A program made the translations under genes and the position numbers. The notes under the pieces are model-generated. The model was not told where the DNA came from and made no database searches. It saw only the letters and a program-made list of their open reading frames with translations. Source: Dyella_B humi (lineage in GTDB: Bacteria; Pseudomonadota; Gammaproteobacteria; Xanthomonadales; Rhodanobacteraceae). From it: a DNA stretch of 64,000 nt. The stretch covers positions 124,001 through 188,000 of the forward strand of contig NZ_JADIKI010000023.1 in the NCBI RefSeq assembly GCF_044904605.1. Direction: 5' to 3'. Shown one piece after another: positions 17,007 through 24,993 of the stretch. Within the stretch, counting starts at the first letter, position 1; every line of letters begins with the position of its first letter.

Positions 17007-18209
17007 ATGGCCATGTCCACGGGCATAAAACCGCCAACCATCGCTCTGATCGCCGGCGAAGACTCTGGCGACCAACTCGGCGCCGATCTCATCGCTGCCC
17101 TGCGCCGGCATTATCCGCAGGCACGCTTCGTCGGCATCGGCGGCCGCCGCATGCAGGAGCACGGTTTCGAATCCTGGTACGACATCCGCGAACTGTCGCT
17201 GTTCGGCTTCGCGGAAGTGATTAGCCACCTGCCGCGACTGCTCAAGCTGCGCAGGGAACTGGTCGCGCGCCTACTGGCGGAAAAACCCGCCATCGTCGTC
17301 GGCATCGACGCACCCGATTTCAATCTTGGCGTGGAGCGTCGCTTGAAACAGGCGGGCCTGCGCACGGTGCACTACGTGAGTCCGTCGATCTGGGCGTGGC
17401 GCGAAAAGCGCGCGGACAAGATCGGCCAGAGCGTACATCGCGTGCTGTGCCTGTTTCCGATGGAGCCGTCCATCTACGCGCGGCACGGCATCGATGCGCG
17501 CTTCGTCGGTCATCCGCTGGCCGACCGCTTTCCGCTCGTTTCCGATCGCGTACCGGCGCGGCGCGCGCTGCAACTGCCGTTGGATGCGCCGGTGCTGGCG
17601 CTGCTGCCCGGCAGTCGCCATTCCGAACTGGAACGCATGGGCGCAACCTTCATGGATGCCGCGCGACGTGTCACCGCCGCGATGCCCGGATTGCGCGTGG
17701 TGATTCCCGCCGCGAATTCGCGCGCACTCGCCACGCTCAAGGCACAGCTTGCGCGCGGGCCGCGCGACGACTCCGCACCCATCCTGATCGATGGCCATGC
17801 CCATGAAGCCATGCTTGCTGCCGATGTCGTGCTGCTGGCCTCAGGCACGGCGACGTTGGAAGCCATGCTGGCCAAGCGCCCGATGGTGGTGGGCTATCGC
17901 GTCTCGCCATTGAGCTACCGCATCGCGCGCCTGTTCAACATGCTCAAGACGGACGTGTACGCGCTGCCCAACATCCTTGCCCGCGCCTGCGGCATGGGCA
18001 AGGACACGATGCTGGTCCCCGAGCTGATGCAGGATGATTTCACAGCGGACAAGCTGGCCCATGCCACATTGCAACTGTTCCACGACAGTGAGCGACGCGG
18101 CGCCATCGTTGCCGCGTTCGAACAAATGCATGAAGCCTTGCGCGGGCATTTGCCCGGACATGCTGGCGATCATGCGGCGGCGTCGATTGTTGAATTGATC
18201 GAGCGATGA
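17007..18209 (+). CDS. lpxB: lipid-A-disaccharide synthase
   Basis: GT19 glycosyltransferase that joins UDP-2,3-diacylglucosamine to lipid X at the inner membrane. It is 400 aa with the family blocks IALIAGEDSGDQLGADLI, VGIDAPDFNLGVERRLKQ, HYVSPSIWAWREKRADKI, LLPGSRHSELERM and ASGTATLEAMLAKRPMVVGY. The start may be 17007 or the second ATG at 17013; neither has a strong ribosome site. It is the last gene of the lpxD-fabZ-lpxA-lpxB run. A long palindromic repeat follows 23 nt after the stop. Confidence 0.96.
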   Translation: MAMSTGIKPPTIALIAGEDSGDQLGADLIAALRRHYPQARFVGIGGRRMQEHGFESWYDIRELSLFGFAEVISHLPRLLKLRRELVARLLAEKPAIVVGIDAPDFNLGVERRLKQAGLRTVHYVSPSIWAWREKRADKIGQSVHRVLCLFPMEPSIYARHGIDARFVGHPLADRFPLVSDRVPARRALQLPLDAPVLALLPGSRHSELERMGATFMDAARRVTAAMPGLRVVIPAANSRALATLKAQLARGPRDDSAPILIDGHAHEAMLAADVVLLASGTATLEAMLAKRPMVVGYRVSPLSYRIARLFNMLKTDVYALPNILARACGMGKDTMLVPELMQDDFTADKLAHATLQLFHDSERRGAIVAAFEQMHEALRGHLPGHAGDHAAASIVELIER

Positions 18210-18232
18210 GATGAAACTTTGCGCATACCGAC

Positions 18233-18368
18233 TCCCTCTCCCCTTCGGGGAGAGGGCCGGGGTGAGGGGCCAACCTTGCCTTAGCCAATACATCGGAGCG
18301 TGCTTCGTATGAAAATCGAGGCAAGCCTTGCCCCCCTCACCTCAATCCTCTCCCCGAAGGGGAGAGGA
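18233..18368. repeat. 136-bp palindromic repeat spanning the lpxB-rnhB junction and the rnhB start
   Basis: The left arm (from 18233: CCCTCTCCCCTTCGGGGAGAG, then GGTGAGGGG and AACCTTGCC) and the right arm (reverse complement, ending at 18368) are inverted copies of about 45-50 nt. Each arm contains its own CTCTCCCC/GGGGAGAG hairpin. The loop of about 40 nt contains the rnhB ATG at 18309. The GGTGAGGGG next to the hairpin matches the look of REP elements mobilised by RAYT transposases. Confidence 0.8.
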
Positions 18369-18971
18369 GGCGAACGCGAAGAACACGTTATCCAAAGAAC
18401 GGCGGGCGTCGACGAAGCCGGCCGCGGTCCACTGGCTGGCCCCGTGGTGATTGCCGCCGTCATCCTCGATGAGCAGCGTCCCATCGACGGCCTGGACGAT
18501 TCCAAGAAACTTACCGAAGCCAAGCGCGAAGCGCTTTATCCGCTGATCGTGGAACGCGCGCTGGCTTACAGCGTGGTGGTGATCGAGCGCGAGGAAATTG
18601 ATAACATCAATATCTTCCAGGCCACCATGGTGGGCATGACGCGGGCGGTACTCGGCCTGACACCGGCCGCCACCGAAGCGCTGATCGACGGCAACCACCT
18701 GCCCAAGGGCCTGCCCTGCCCCGCCCACGCCATCATCGGTGGCGACGCGCTGGAACCGGCCATCAGCGCGGCGTCCATCCTGGCCAAGGTCAGCCGGGAT
18801 CGGCTGATGGTGGCGATGGATGCACAGTTTCCGGGCTACGGCTTTGCCGCGCACAAGGGCTATTCCACCCCCAGCCATCTCGCCGCGTTGCAACGACTCG
18901 GCCCATGCGCCGAACACCGGCGCAGCTTCGCACCGGTGAAGCTGCTGCTGGATCAAGGTCGACTTTTCTGA
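18309..18971 (+). CDS. rnhB: ribonuclease HII, with a repeat-encoded N-terminal extension
   Basis: Cuts the RNA strand of RNA-DNA hybrids and single ribonucleotides in DNA. The conserved part starts at TAGVDEAGRGPLAGPVV (catalytic Asp and Glu). It continues with LDDSKKLTEAKRE, the third Asp in EALIDGNHLPKG, and ISAASILAKVSRDR. Before it are about 28 residues (MKIEASLAPLTSILSPKGRG and so on) encoded by the right arm of a palindromic repeat. There is no ATG, GTG or TTG between the repeat and the conserved core, so translation must start upstream of or inside the repeat. GGAG at 18295 favours the ATG at 18309; a GTG at 18300 is possible. Total about 220 aa. Confidence 0.93.
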   Translation: MKIEASLAPLTSILSPKGRGGEREEHVIQRTAGVDEAGRGPLAGPVVIAAVILDEQRPIDGLDDSKKLTEAKREALYPLIVERALAYSVVVIEREEIDNINIFQATMVGMTRAVLGLTPAATEALIDGNHLPKGLPCPAHAIIGGDALEPAISAASILAKVSRDRLMVAMDAQFPGYGFAAHKGYSTPSHLAALQRLGPCAEHRRSFAPVKLLLDQGRLF

Positions 18972-19001
18972 ACGCGCTGAACGCTCGCGTGACGTTTTTT
19001 T
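18972..19001 (+). terminator. possible terminator after rnhB
   Basis: Arms ACGCG and CGCGT with a 9-nt loop, then GACG and a run of seven T residues (18995-19001). The stem is short, so this is only a candidate. Confidence 0.4.
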
Positions 19002-19192
19002 CAAACTGCGCGACGTACTTCAGACCCTGCAACCTTACCTATTGCGCGCGCATCTGAGCAGGTATAGGAATGGATTCGGAAAGCCACTGCGCCAGCATGC
19101 GAAACAAGGCATAGCGGTCGTTCCGCAGGGACACACCATTACCGTCCGGTGCCCCGACAACCATCAGACATCGGACTTCCGAGGAGGGTGTC

Positions 19193-19384
19193 ATGATGTT
19201 TCCTTTCCGCCGCCGCCCAACGCCGAAACCAACCGCCAAGAAGCGCGCGCCCAAAGTCGCCGTGCCGCCGCCCGATAAGCTCCACCTGAAGCGCCTCGAC
19301 TACGACCTGCAGCCGCTGAATGTGGAAAGCCTTTCGCATTACATCGAGCCGATCGTGGAAGACGAAAGGTTCCGGGTGCATTGA
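19193..19384 (+). CDS. small basic protein of unknown function
   Basis: 63 aa. GAGGAGGG lies 5-6 nt before the ATG, one of the best ribosome sites in the window, which argues that the frame is real. The first 27 residues are very basic (FRRRPTPKPTAKKRAPK). The rest is mixed (LHLKRLDYDLQPLNVESLSH and so on), ending in acidic EPIVEDERFRVH. No membrane segment or known motif is seen. It lies between rnhB and dnaE in the same direction. The composition suggests a nucleic-acid- or ribosome-binding small protein, but that is a guess. A second ATG at 19196 is equally usable. Confidence 0.55.
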   Translation: MMFPFRRRPTPKPTAKKRAPKVAVPPPDKLHLKRLDYDLQPLNVESLSHYIEPIVEDERFRVH

Positions 19385-19393
19385 TTCAAAAGC

Positions 19394-19584
19394 GGGGAAC
19401 GGGGAGCGGGGAACAGGGAACGTGAAGCTCGCGGTGAACTTGATGTTCCCTGTTCCCTGTTCCCTGTTCCCTGTTCCCTGTTCCCTGTTCCCTGTTCCCT
19501 GTTCCCTGTTCCCTGTTCCCTGTTCCCTGTTCCCTGTTCCCTGTTCCCTGTTCCCTGTTCCCTGTTCCCTGTTCCCCGTTCCCC
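19394..19584. repeat. heptanucleotide tandem repeat upstream of dnaE
   Basis: Eighteen perfect consecutive copies of TTCCCTG from 19446 to 19571, then one variant TTCCCCG and a partial copy. Before it, 19394-19421 holds inverted relatives (GGGGAACGGGGAGCGGGG, then GGGAACAGGGAAC), so the array can fold back on itself. It lies 70 nt before the dnaE ATG. This is a simple tandem repeat with no spacers, not a CRISPR array. Seven is not a multiple of three, so copy changes would shift any frame that crosses it. Confidence 0.97.
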
Positions 19585-19653
19585 TCGCTCTTGTCAATTC
19601 TTGCCCCCTCGCACCCACCCCGCTAGGCTGAGCCATTGCTTCGCGTGCGAGCC

Positions 19654-22600
19654 ATGTCCGTCCGTTTCGCTCATCTGCATCTGCACAGCGAATATTCGCT
19701 GGTCGACTCGACCATCCGCATCAAAGCGCTGGTGGCTGCTTCCGTGCAGGCCGGTACGCCGGCGATTGCGCTCACCGACGAGTGCAACATGTTCGCGCTG
19801 GTGAAGTTCTACAAGGCATGCAGCGCGGCTGGCATCAAACCGATCGGCGGCTGCGACCTGTGGATTAGCGCACCGGACGATCCGCGCCCCTGGCGCATAA
19901 CGGTGCTGTGCCAGAACCGCGATGGCTACCTCAACCTCTCCCGCCTCATCTCGCGTGCCTGGCGCGAAGGCCAGCATGGCGGTCGCGCCTTGGTCGACGC
20001 CGCGTGGCTCACGCCCGGTGCGACGGACGGTCTGATCGCATTGCTTGGTCGCGAAAGCGAAGTCGGGCGCGTCGCCGTCAATCAGGGCACGGATGCCGCC
20101 GCACCGCGCCTGCGCATGCTGGTGAATCTGTTTCCCGATCGCCTGTATCTCGAACTCACCCGTTGTGGCCGTGAAGGCGAGGAAGCGTGGAACAACGCCG
20201 CGCTGACGCTCGCCACCGGGTACGATCTGCCGGTAATCGCCGGCAACGACGTGCGTTTCCTCAAGCAGGAGGATTTCGAAGCGCACGAAGCGCGCGTGTG
20301 CATTCACCAGGGCCGCGTGCTGGCCGATCCCAAGCGTCCGCGCGACTACAGCGATCAGCAGTACCTGAAAACGCCGGAGGAAATGGCCGCGCTGTTCGCG
20401 GATATTCCCGAAGCGCTGGAAAACACGGTTGAGCTGGCCAAGCGCTGCAATCTCGAACTTTCGTTCGGCACTTATTACCTGCCCGATTTCCCGGTGCCGG
20501 AAGGCCACGACCTGGCCAGCTACATCCGCGAGATCGCGCGCGAAGGTTTGAAGGAACGCCTCACCAACGCGCCGCTCGCGGCCGGTTACACGCTGGCCGA
20601 CTACGAAGCACGCCTGGAACGCGAGCTGGACGTCATCATCGAGATGGGCTTCCCCGGCTACTTCCTGATCGTGGCGGACTTCATCAACTGGGGTAAGCAG
20701 AACGGCATCCCGGTCGGGCCAGGACGCGGCTCGGGTGCGGGCTCGCTGGTGGCATGGGTGCTGAAGATCACCGATCTCGATCCGCTGCAATTCAACCTAC
20801 TGTTCGAGCGCTTCCTCAATCCCGAGCGCGTGTCGATGCCGGACTTCGACATCGACTTCTGCATGGATCGGCGTGACGAAGTGATCGACTACGTCGCGCG
20901 CAAGTACGGCCGCGATCACGTCAGCCAGATCATCACTTACGGCTCGATGGCCGCGAAGGCAGTGCTGCGCGATTCCGGTCGCGTGCTCGGCATGGGCTAC
21001 AACCAGGTCGACCGCATCGCGAAACTGATTCCACCGCGTCCGCTCGATCTCACACTGTCGGATGCGCTCGGTCGTTCGGAGAAGTCGAAGAAAGAAACCG
21101 ATCGCGTCGTCAAGGAATTCTGCGATCTCTACGAACAGGATGAAGAAGCAAGGTCGCTGATCGACCTTGCGCTGAAACTGGAGAGTCTCACCCGTAACGC
21201 TGGCAAGCATGCCGGTGGTGTGGTGATCGCACCGACACCACTCACCGATTTCGCCCCGCTTTACTGCGAACAGGGCGGCGGCGGCGTGGTAACCCAGTAC
21301 GACAAGGACGACGTGGAAGCCGTCGGCCTGGTGAAGTTCGACTTCCTTGGCCTGCGCACGCTCACCATCATCGATTGGGCGGTGAAGGCGATCAACGAAC
21401 GTCGTGCGAAAAGCGGCGAACTACCGCTGGATATCGCTGCACTGCCGCTCGACGATCCCGCACCTTATGAGCTGCTGAAAAAAGCGCAGACGGTCGCCGT
21501 ATTCCAGCTCGAATCCTCGGGCATGCAGCGCATGCTCAAGGACGCAAAACCCGATCGCTTCGAAGACATCATCGCGCTGGTCGCGTTGTATCGCCCCGGC
21601 CCGATGGACCTGATCCCCAGCTTCGTCGCGCGCAAACATGGGCGCGAGGATGTGGAATATCCCGACCCGCGCGTCGAGCCTGTCCTGAAAGAGACCTACG
21701 GCATCATGGTCTACCAGGAGCAGGTGATGCAGATGGCGCAGATCGTCGGCGGCTACTCGCTCGGCGGCGCCGACTTGCTGCGCCGCGCGATGGGCAAGAA
21801 GAAAGTCGAGGAAATGGCGAAGGAGCGCGCCAAGTTCCGCGAAGGCGCCGCCAAGGACGGACTCAGCGGCGACAAAGCCGACGCCATCTTCGACCTGATG
21901 GAAAAATTCGCCGGCTACGGCTTCAACAAATCGCATGCCGCCGCCTATGCGCTGGTGTCGTATCAAACGGCATGGTTGAAGGCGCACTACCCCGCCGAAT
22001 TCATGGCCGCGACCATCTCCTCGGACATGGACAACACCGATAAGGTGGTGACCTTCCTCGATGAGTCGCGCGCGATCGGGCTGAAGGTGCTGCCCCCAGA
22101 CGTGAACGCATCGGTGTTCATGTTCGAAGCGGTGGAACCCAGGGTCATCCGCTACGGTTTAGGCGCCATCAAAGGCGTGGGCCAAGGCGCGTGCGAAGCG
22201 ATTGCCGCCGAACGCCAGCAAGGCGGTCCGTACAAGGAGCTGGCCGACTTCTGTCGCCGTGTCGACCCCACCAAGCTCAATCGGCGCGTGTTGGAAGCGC
22301 TGATCCTCTCTGGCTCGCTCGACGCTCTGGCGCCCACGCGTGCCAGCCTGATGCTGCAACTACCGGATGCCATCAAGGCTGCCGAACAGCATCTGCGCGA
22401 TCGCCAGTCCGGCCAGAACGACATGTTCGGCGCGATGGTCGGCGCTGCCGCCCCCGTGGTGCAGGTGAACCTTCCCACCGCGCCGGAATGGCCGCTTGAG
22501 CAGAAGCTACAGGGCGAACGCGACACGCTTGGGCATTACCTCTCCGGCCACCCCACCGATCCCTGGCGCGAAGAACTGGCCCAGCTCGCCACCTGCCCGT

Positions 22601-23199
22601 TGGGTGAAATCGCCGACCGCTACCAACCGCCCCGTCCGCGTAAGAACGACGGCGACGATAACCGCTTCCGCCGCGGCCCCGATACGCCCTGGACTGTAGC
22701 CGGCATGGTGGTGGCCGTGCGCAAGCGCGGTGACAGCGACGCCTTCGTGCGCCTGGAAGACGGCACCGGCATCATCGAGGTGAGCTTCTTTGGCGAGTTG
22801 TACCAGCAGGTTGCCCCGCTGCTTACCCGCGACGAACTACTGGTCGTCGAAGGCGGCCTGCGCATCGACGACTTCTCCGGCGGCGGCTTTCAAGTCCGCG
22901 CGCGCAGCGCCTACACTCTTGCCGACGCCTGCCGCCGCTTCGCCCGCTTGCTACGCGTGAAGGTCAACGGCATCGGCCCCGACTTCATCGCCCAGTTCCG
23001 CCAAGCCCTCGCCGGTCACCGCGGCGGTAACGCCAGCGTGCTGCTCAGCGGCTATCACAACGCCACCGCACAGGCGGATTTCGAGTTCGGGCAGGAGTGG
23101 AAGGTGCACGCCATCCCCGAACTACTGCGCACGGTGCGTGGAATGCCGGGGGTGCTGGGTGCTGGGGTGCGGATCGTCAAAACAGGGAACGGGGAATAG
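19654..23199 (+). CDS. dnaE: DNA polymerase III subunit alpha
   Basis: Replicative polymerase subunit. It is 1181 aa. The N-terminal PHP domain starts FAHLHLHSEYSLVDSTIRIK. The polymerase active-site Asp residues are in PDFDIDFCMDRRDEVIDYV. Other blocks are GPGRGSGAGSLVAW, RNAGKHAGGVVIAP, YGFNKSHAAAYALVSYQTAW, a helix-hairpin-helix region and an OB domain (WTVAGMVVAVRKRGD). The ATG at 19654 (MSVRFAHLHLH) fits the family; six residues upstream are open but unlikely. The last codons (KTGNGE) lie in a GGGAAC-type repeat related to the array upstream, so the natural C-terminus may have been altered. Confidence 0.97.
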   Translation: MSVRFAHLHLHSEYSLVDSTIRIKALVAASVQAGTPAIALTDECNMFALVKFYKACSAAGIKPIGGCDLWISAPDDPRPWRITVLCQNRDGYLNLSRLISRAWREGQHGGRALVDAAWLTPGATDGLIALLGRESEVGRVAVNQGTDAAAPRLRMLVNLFPDRLYLELTRCGREGEEAWNNAALTLATGYDLPVIAGNDVRFLKQEDFEAHEARVCIHQGRVLADPKRPRDYSDQQYLKTPEEMAALFADIPEALENTVELAKRCNLELSFGTYYLPDFPVPEGHDLASYIREIAREGLKERLTNAPLAAGYTLADYEARLERELDVIIEMGFPGYFLIVADFINWGKQNGIPVGPGRGSGAGSLVAWVLKITDLDPLQFNLLFERFLNPERVSMPDFDIDFCMDRRDEVIDYVARKYGRDHVSQIITYGSMAAKAVLRDSGRVLGMGYNQVDRIAKLIPPRPLDLTLSDALGRSEKSKKETDRVVKEFCDLYEQDEEARSLIDLALKLESLTRNAGKHAGGVVIAPTPLTDFAPLYCEQGGGGVVTQYDKDDVEAVGLVKFDFLGLRTLTIIDWAVKAINERRAKSGELPLDIAALPLDDPAPYELLKKAQTVAVFQLESSGMQRMLKDAKPDRFEDIIALVALYRPGPMDLIPSFVARKHGREDVEYPDPRVEPVLKETYGIMVYQEQVMQMAQIVGGYSLGGADLLRRAMGKKKVEEMAKERAKFREGAAKDGLSGDKADAIFDLMEKFAGYGFNKSHAAAYALVSYQTAWLKAHYPAEFMAATISSDMDNTDKVVTFLDESRAIGLKVLPPDVNASVFMFEAVEPRVIRYGLGAIKGVGQGACEAIAAERQQGGPYKELADFCRRVDPTKLNRRVLEALILSGSLDALAPTRASLMLQLPDAIKAAEQHLRDRQSGQNDMFGAMVGAAAPVVQVNLPTAPEWPLEQKLQGERDTLGHYLSGHPTDPWREELAQLATCPLGEIADRYQPPRPRKNDGDDNRFRRGPDTPWTVAGMVVAVRKRGDSDAFVRLEDGTGIIEVSFFGELYQQVAPLLTRDELLVVEGGLRIDDFSGGGFQVRARSAYTLADACRRFARLLRVKVNGIGPDFIAQFRQALAGHRGGNASVLLSGYHNATAQADFEFGQEWKVHAIPELLRTVRGMPGVLGAGVRIVKTGNGE

Positions 23200-23238
23200 C
23201 CCCAGCTTTCGCATTAAGGCCAGCCTCCGCCCCATGTG

Positions 23239-23268
23239 CTACATTTGTAACACGTAGCGCAAATGTAG
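23239..23268. promoter_or_regulatory. palindromic operator candidate of the toxin-antitoxin pair
   Basis: Perfect 9-bp inverted repeat CTACATTTG (23239-23247) and CAAATGTAG (23260-23268) with a 12-nt centre, 17 nt before the antitoxin ATG. It is A/T-rich against its surroundings. Ribbon-helix-helix antitoxins usually repress their own operon at such sites. Confidence 0.7.
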
Positions 23269-23284
23269 TACGCGAGGCACGCAC

Positions 23285-23575
23285 ATGATCAGATCGAACA
23301 CCAAAAATAGCCTACTTCCGTCCGTCCGCGTCGGCGCAGAACTGCGGCAGCAGGTCGAGAAAGTGTTGGCCGACGATGAAAGTTTGTCGGGCTTTATCGA
23401 AGCGTCAGTCCGCTCCGAAATCCATGAACGTCTAACGCGACAGGCATTTCTGCAACGCGGCCTGCAATCGAAGGCGCAAGCAGAGGAAACGGGCGTGTAC
23501 TACAGCGCCGACCATGTGATGGACCGCCTCGATGACACCCTCGCCAACAGGAAGGCAAAAAAGGAGAAAGGGTGA
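23285..23575 (+). CDS. antitoxin, ribbon-helix-helix type (YlcI/YnfO-like)
   Basis: 96 aa. The N-terminal half (LLPSVRVGAELRQQVEKVLA, then ESLSGFIEASVRSEI) has the strand-helix-helix pattern of ribbon-helix-helix DNA-binding antitoxins. The C-terminal half carries a motif typical of antitoxin tails that wrap a RelE/ParE toxin (YYSADHVMDRLDDTLANRK). The stop overlaps the toxin start by 4 nt. The gene should repress its own promoter through the 9-bp palindrome just upstream. The family name is from memory of similar sequences; the pairing with the toxin is the firmer evidence. Confidence 0.82.
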   Translation: MIRSNTKNSLLPSVRVGAELRQQVEKVLADDESLSGFIEASVRSEIHERLTRQAFLQRGLQSKAQAEETGVYYSADHVMDRLDDTLANRKAKKEKG

Positions 23576-23874
23576 GTTGCGAGGTCCGGTTTACCGAAAT
23601 TGCCCTTGAGGATTTGTTGCGCTTGTACCAGTTCCTCGCCGATGAAGACCAAGAAGCAGCCAAGCACGCACGGAACGCCATCTACAAGGCAATCGATGTC
23701 CTGGCCGGTATGCCTTACGTCGGCCGGATGATCGACAGGGACCATCCTTTGATGCGAGAGCTGATCATTGCCTTCGGTTCGTCAGGGTATGTGGCTCTCT
23801 ACGAGATAGAAACGGAGTCCTTGGTTACCGTCCATGCATTTCGGCATCAGCGGGAACGGGATTACTACATCTGA
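23572..23874 (+). CDS. RelE/ParE family toxin
   Basis: 100 aa, GTG start overlapping the antitoxin stop, with AAGGAG a few nt upstream. The RelE/ParE fold is suggested by VRFTEIALEDLLRLYQFLAD, the middle VLAGMPYVGRMIDRDHPLMREL and the final strand VTVHAFRHQRERDYYI. RelE members cut mRNA at the ribosome and ParE members poison gyrase. The HAFRHQRE end is common to both, so the target is open. The pair is a compact type II module inserted between two housekeeping genes, dnaE and accA. Confidence 0.87.
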   Translation: MSCEVRFTEIALEDLLRLYQFLADEDQEAAKHARNAIYKAIDVLAGMPYVGRMIDRDHPLMRELIIAFGSSGYVALYEIETESLVTVHAFRHQRERDYYI

Positions 23875-23976
23875 GCCAATGCCTCCCGCCCGGTCCCGGC
23901 TTGCCATACGCCACCGTTCCCGCCCCGTCACGCGCCCCGGGTATACTGCCCCGCTTCTGTGCCACCTAGTGCCCGA

Positions 23977-24933
23977 ATGAATCCCAATTTCCTCGATTTT
24001 GAACAACCGATTGCTGAGCTGGAGGCCAAGATCGAGGAGCTGCGGCATGCCAGCTCCGGCCAGGCGTTCAATATCGACGAAGAAGTCGGCCGTCTGCGCG
24101 AAAAGCTCAAGGTGAAGACGGCGGACATCTTCCGCACGCTCACACCCTGGCAGGTTACCCAGCTCTCGCGCCATCCCGGCCGCCCCTACACGCTCGATTA
24201 CATCGGCGTGATATGCGAGGAATTCCACGAGCTGGCAGGCGATCGCGCCTTTGCCGACGACGCCGCCATCGTGGGCGGTGTTGGCCGTATCAACGGACGT
24301 TCCGTGGTGATCATCGGCCACCAAAAAGCGCGCGACACCAAGGGTAAGGTGCGCCGCAACTTCGGTATGCCGCGACCGGAGGGCTATCGCAAGGCGCTGC
24401 GCCTGATGAAGATGGCCGAACGTTTCAAACTTCCGCTGCTGACATTGATCGATACGCCAGGTGCCTACCCCGGTGTCGGTGCCGAAGAACGCGGCCAGAG
24501 TGAAGCCATCGCGCGCAATCTGCTGGAGATGGCTGAGCTGAAAGTGCCGATCATCTGCACGGTGATCGGCGAAGGCGGTTCGGGCGGCGCGCTGGCGATC
24601 GGCGTGGGCGATCGCACGATCATGCTGCAGTATTCCACCTACTCGGTGATCTCACCCGAAGGCTGCGCCTCGATCCTGTGGAAGAGCGGCGAAAAAACCA
24701 AGGACGCCGCCGAAGCATTGGGCATGACCGCGCCGCGCCTGCTGGAACTGGGCCTTATCGACAAAATGGTGCGCGAGCCTCTGGGCGGCGCCCATCGCAA
24801 TCCGCACTCGATGGCGGTGCGCCTGAAGGCCGTGCTGCTCAACGAACTGGACAAGCTCGAAGCCGTTCCGGTGCCCGAGCTGCTGGAACGGCGCTACCAC
24901 CGCCTACGCAGCTACGGCGCGTATCAGGAATAA
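23977..24933 (+). CDS. accA: acetyl-CoA carboxylase carboxyltransferase subunit alpha
   Basis: Carboxyltransferase half of acetyl-CoA carboxylase, with AccD, making malonyl-CoA for fatty acids. It is 318 aa from the ATG at 23977 (MNPNFLDFEQPIAELEAKIE). Signature blocks are RGRPYTLDYI-like (HPGRPYTLDYIGVICEEF), GHQKARDTKGKVRRNFG, TLIDTPGAYPGVGAEERGQS and GEGGSGGALAIGVGD. Six upstream residues are open but do not match the family. A TATACT at about 23944 may be its -10 box; no -35 is clear. Confidence 0.97.
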   Translation: MNPNFLDFEQPIAELEAKIEELRHASSGQAFNIDEEVGRLREKLKVKTADIFRTLTPWQVTQLSRHPGRPYTLDYIGVICEEFHELAGDRAFADDAAIVGGVGRINGRSVVIIGHQKARDTKGKVRRNFGMPRPEGYRKALRLMKMAERFKLPLLTLIDTPGAYPGVGAEERGQSEAIARNLLEMAELKVPIICTVIGEGGSGGALAIGVGDRTIMLQYSTYSVISPEGCASILWKSGEKTKDAAEALGMTAPRLLELGLIDKMVREPLGGAHRNPHSMAVRLKAVLLNELDKLEAVPVPELLERRYHRLRSYGAYQE

Positions 24934-24993
24934 CTGGCAGCCTTTCGGCTTTTGCTTAAGAATCGCCTGATAGTTCACTCACGCGATTCCTCC

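Noticed and set aside
19446..19571. CRISPR array
   Set aside because: The repeats are 7 nt, head to tail, with no spacers and no cas genes nearby.
19139..19636. Minus-strand frame encoding repeated GNREQGT peptides
   Set aside because: It is the translation of the heptanucleotide array in one frame; low complexity and no gene signals.
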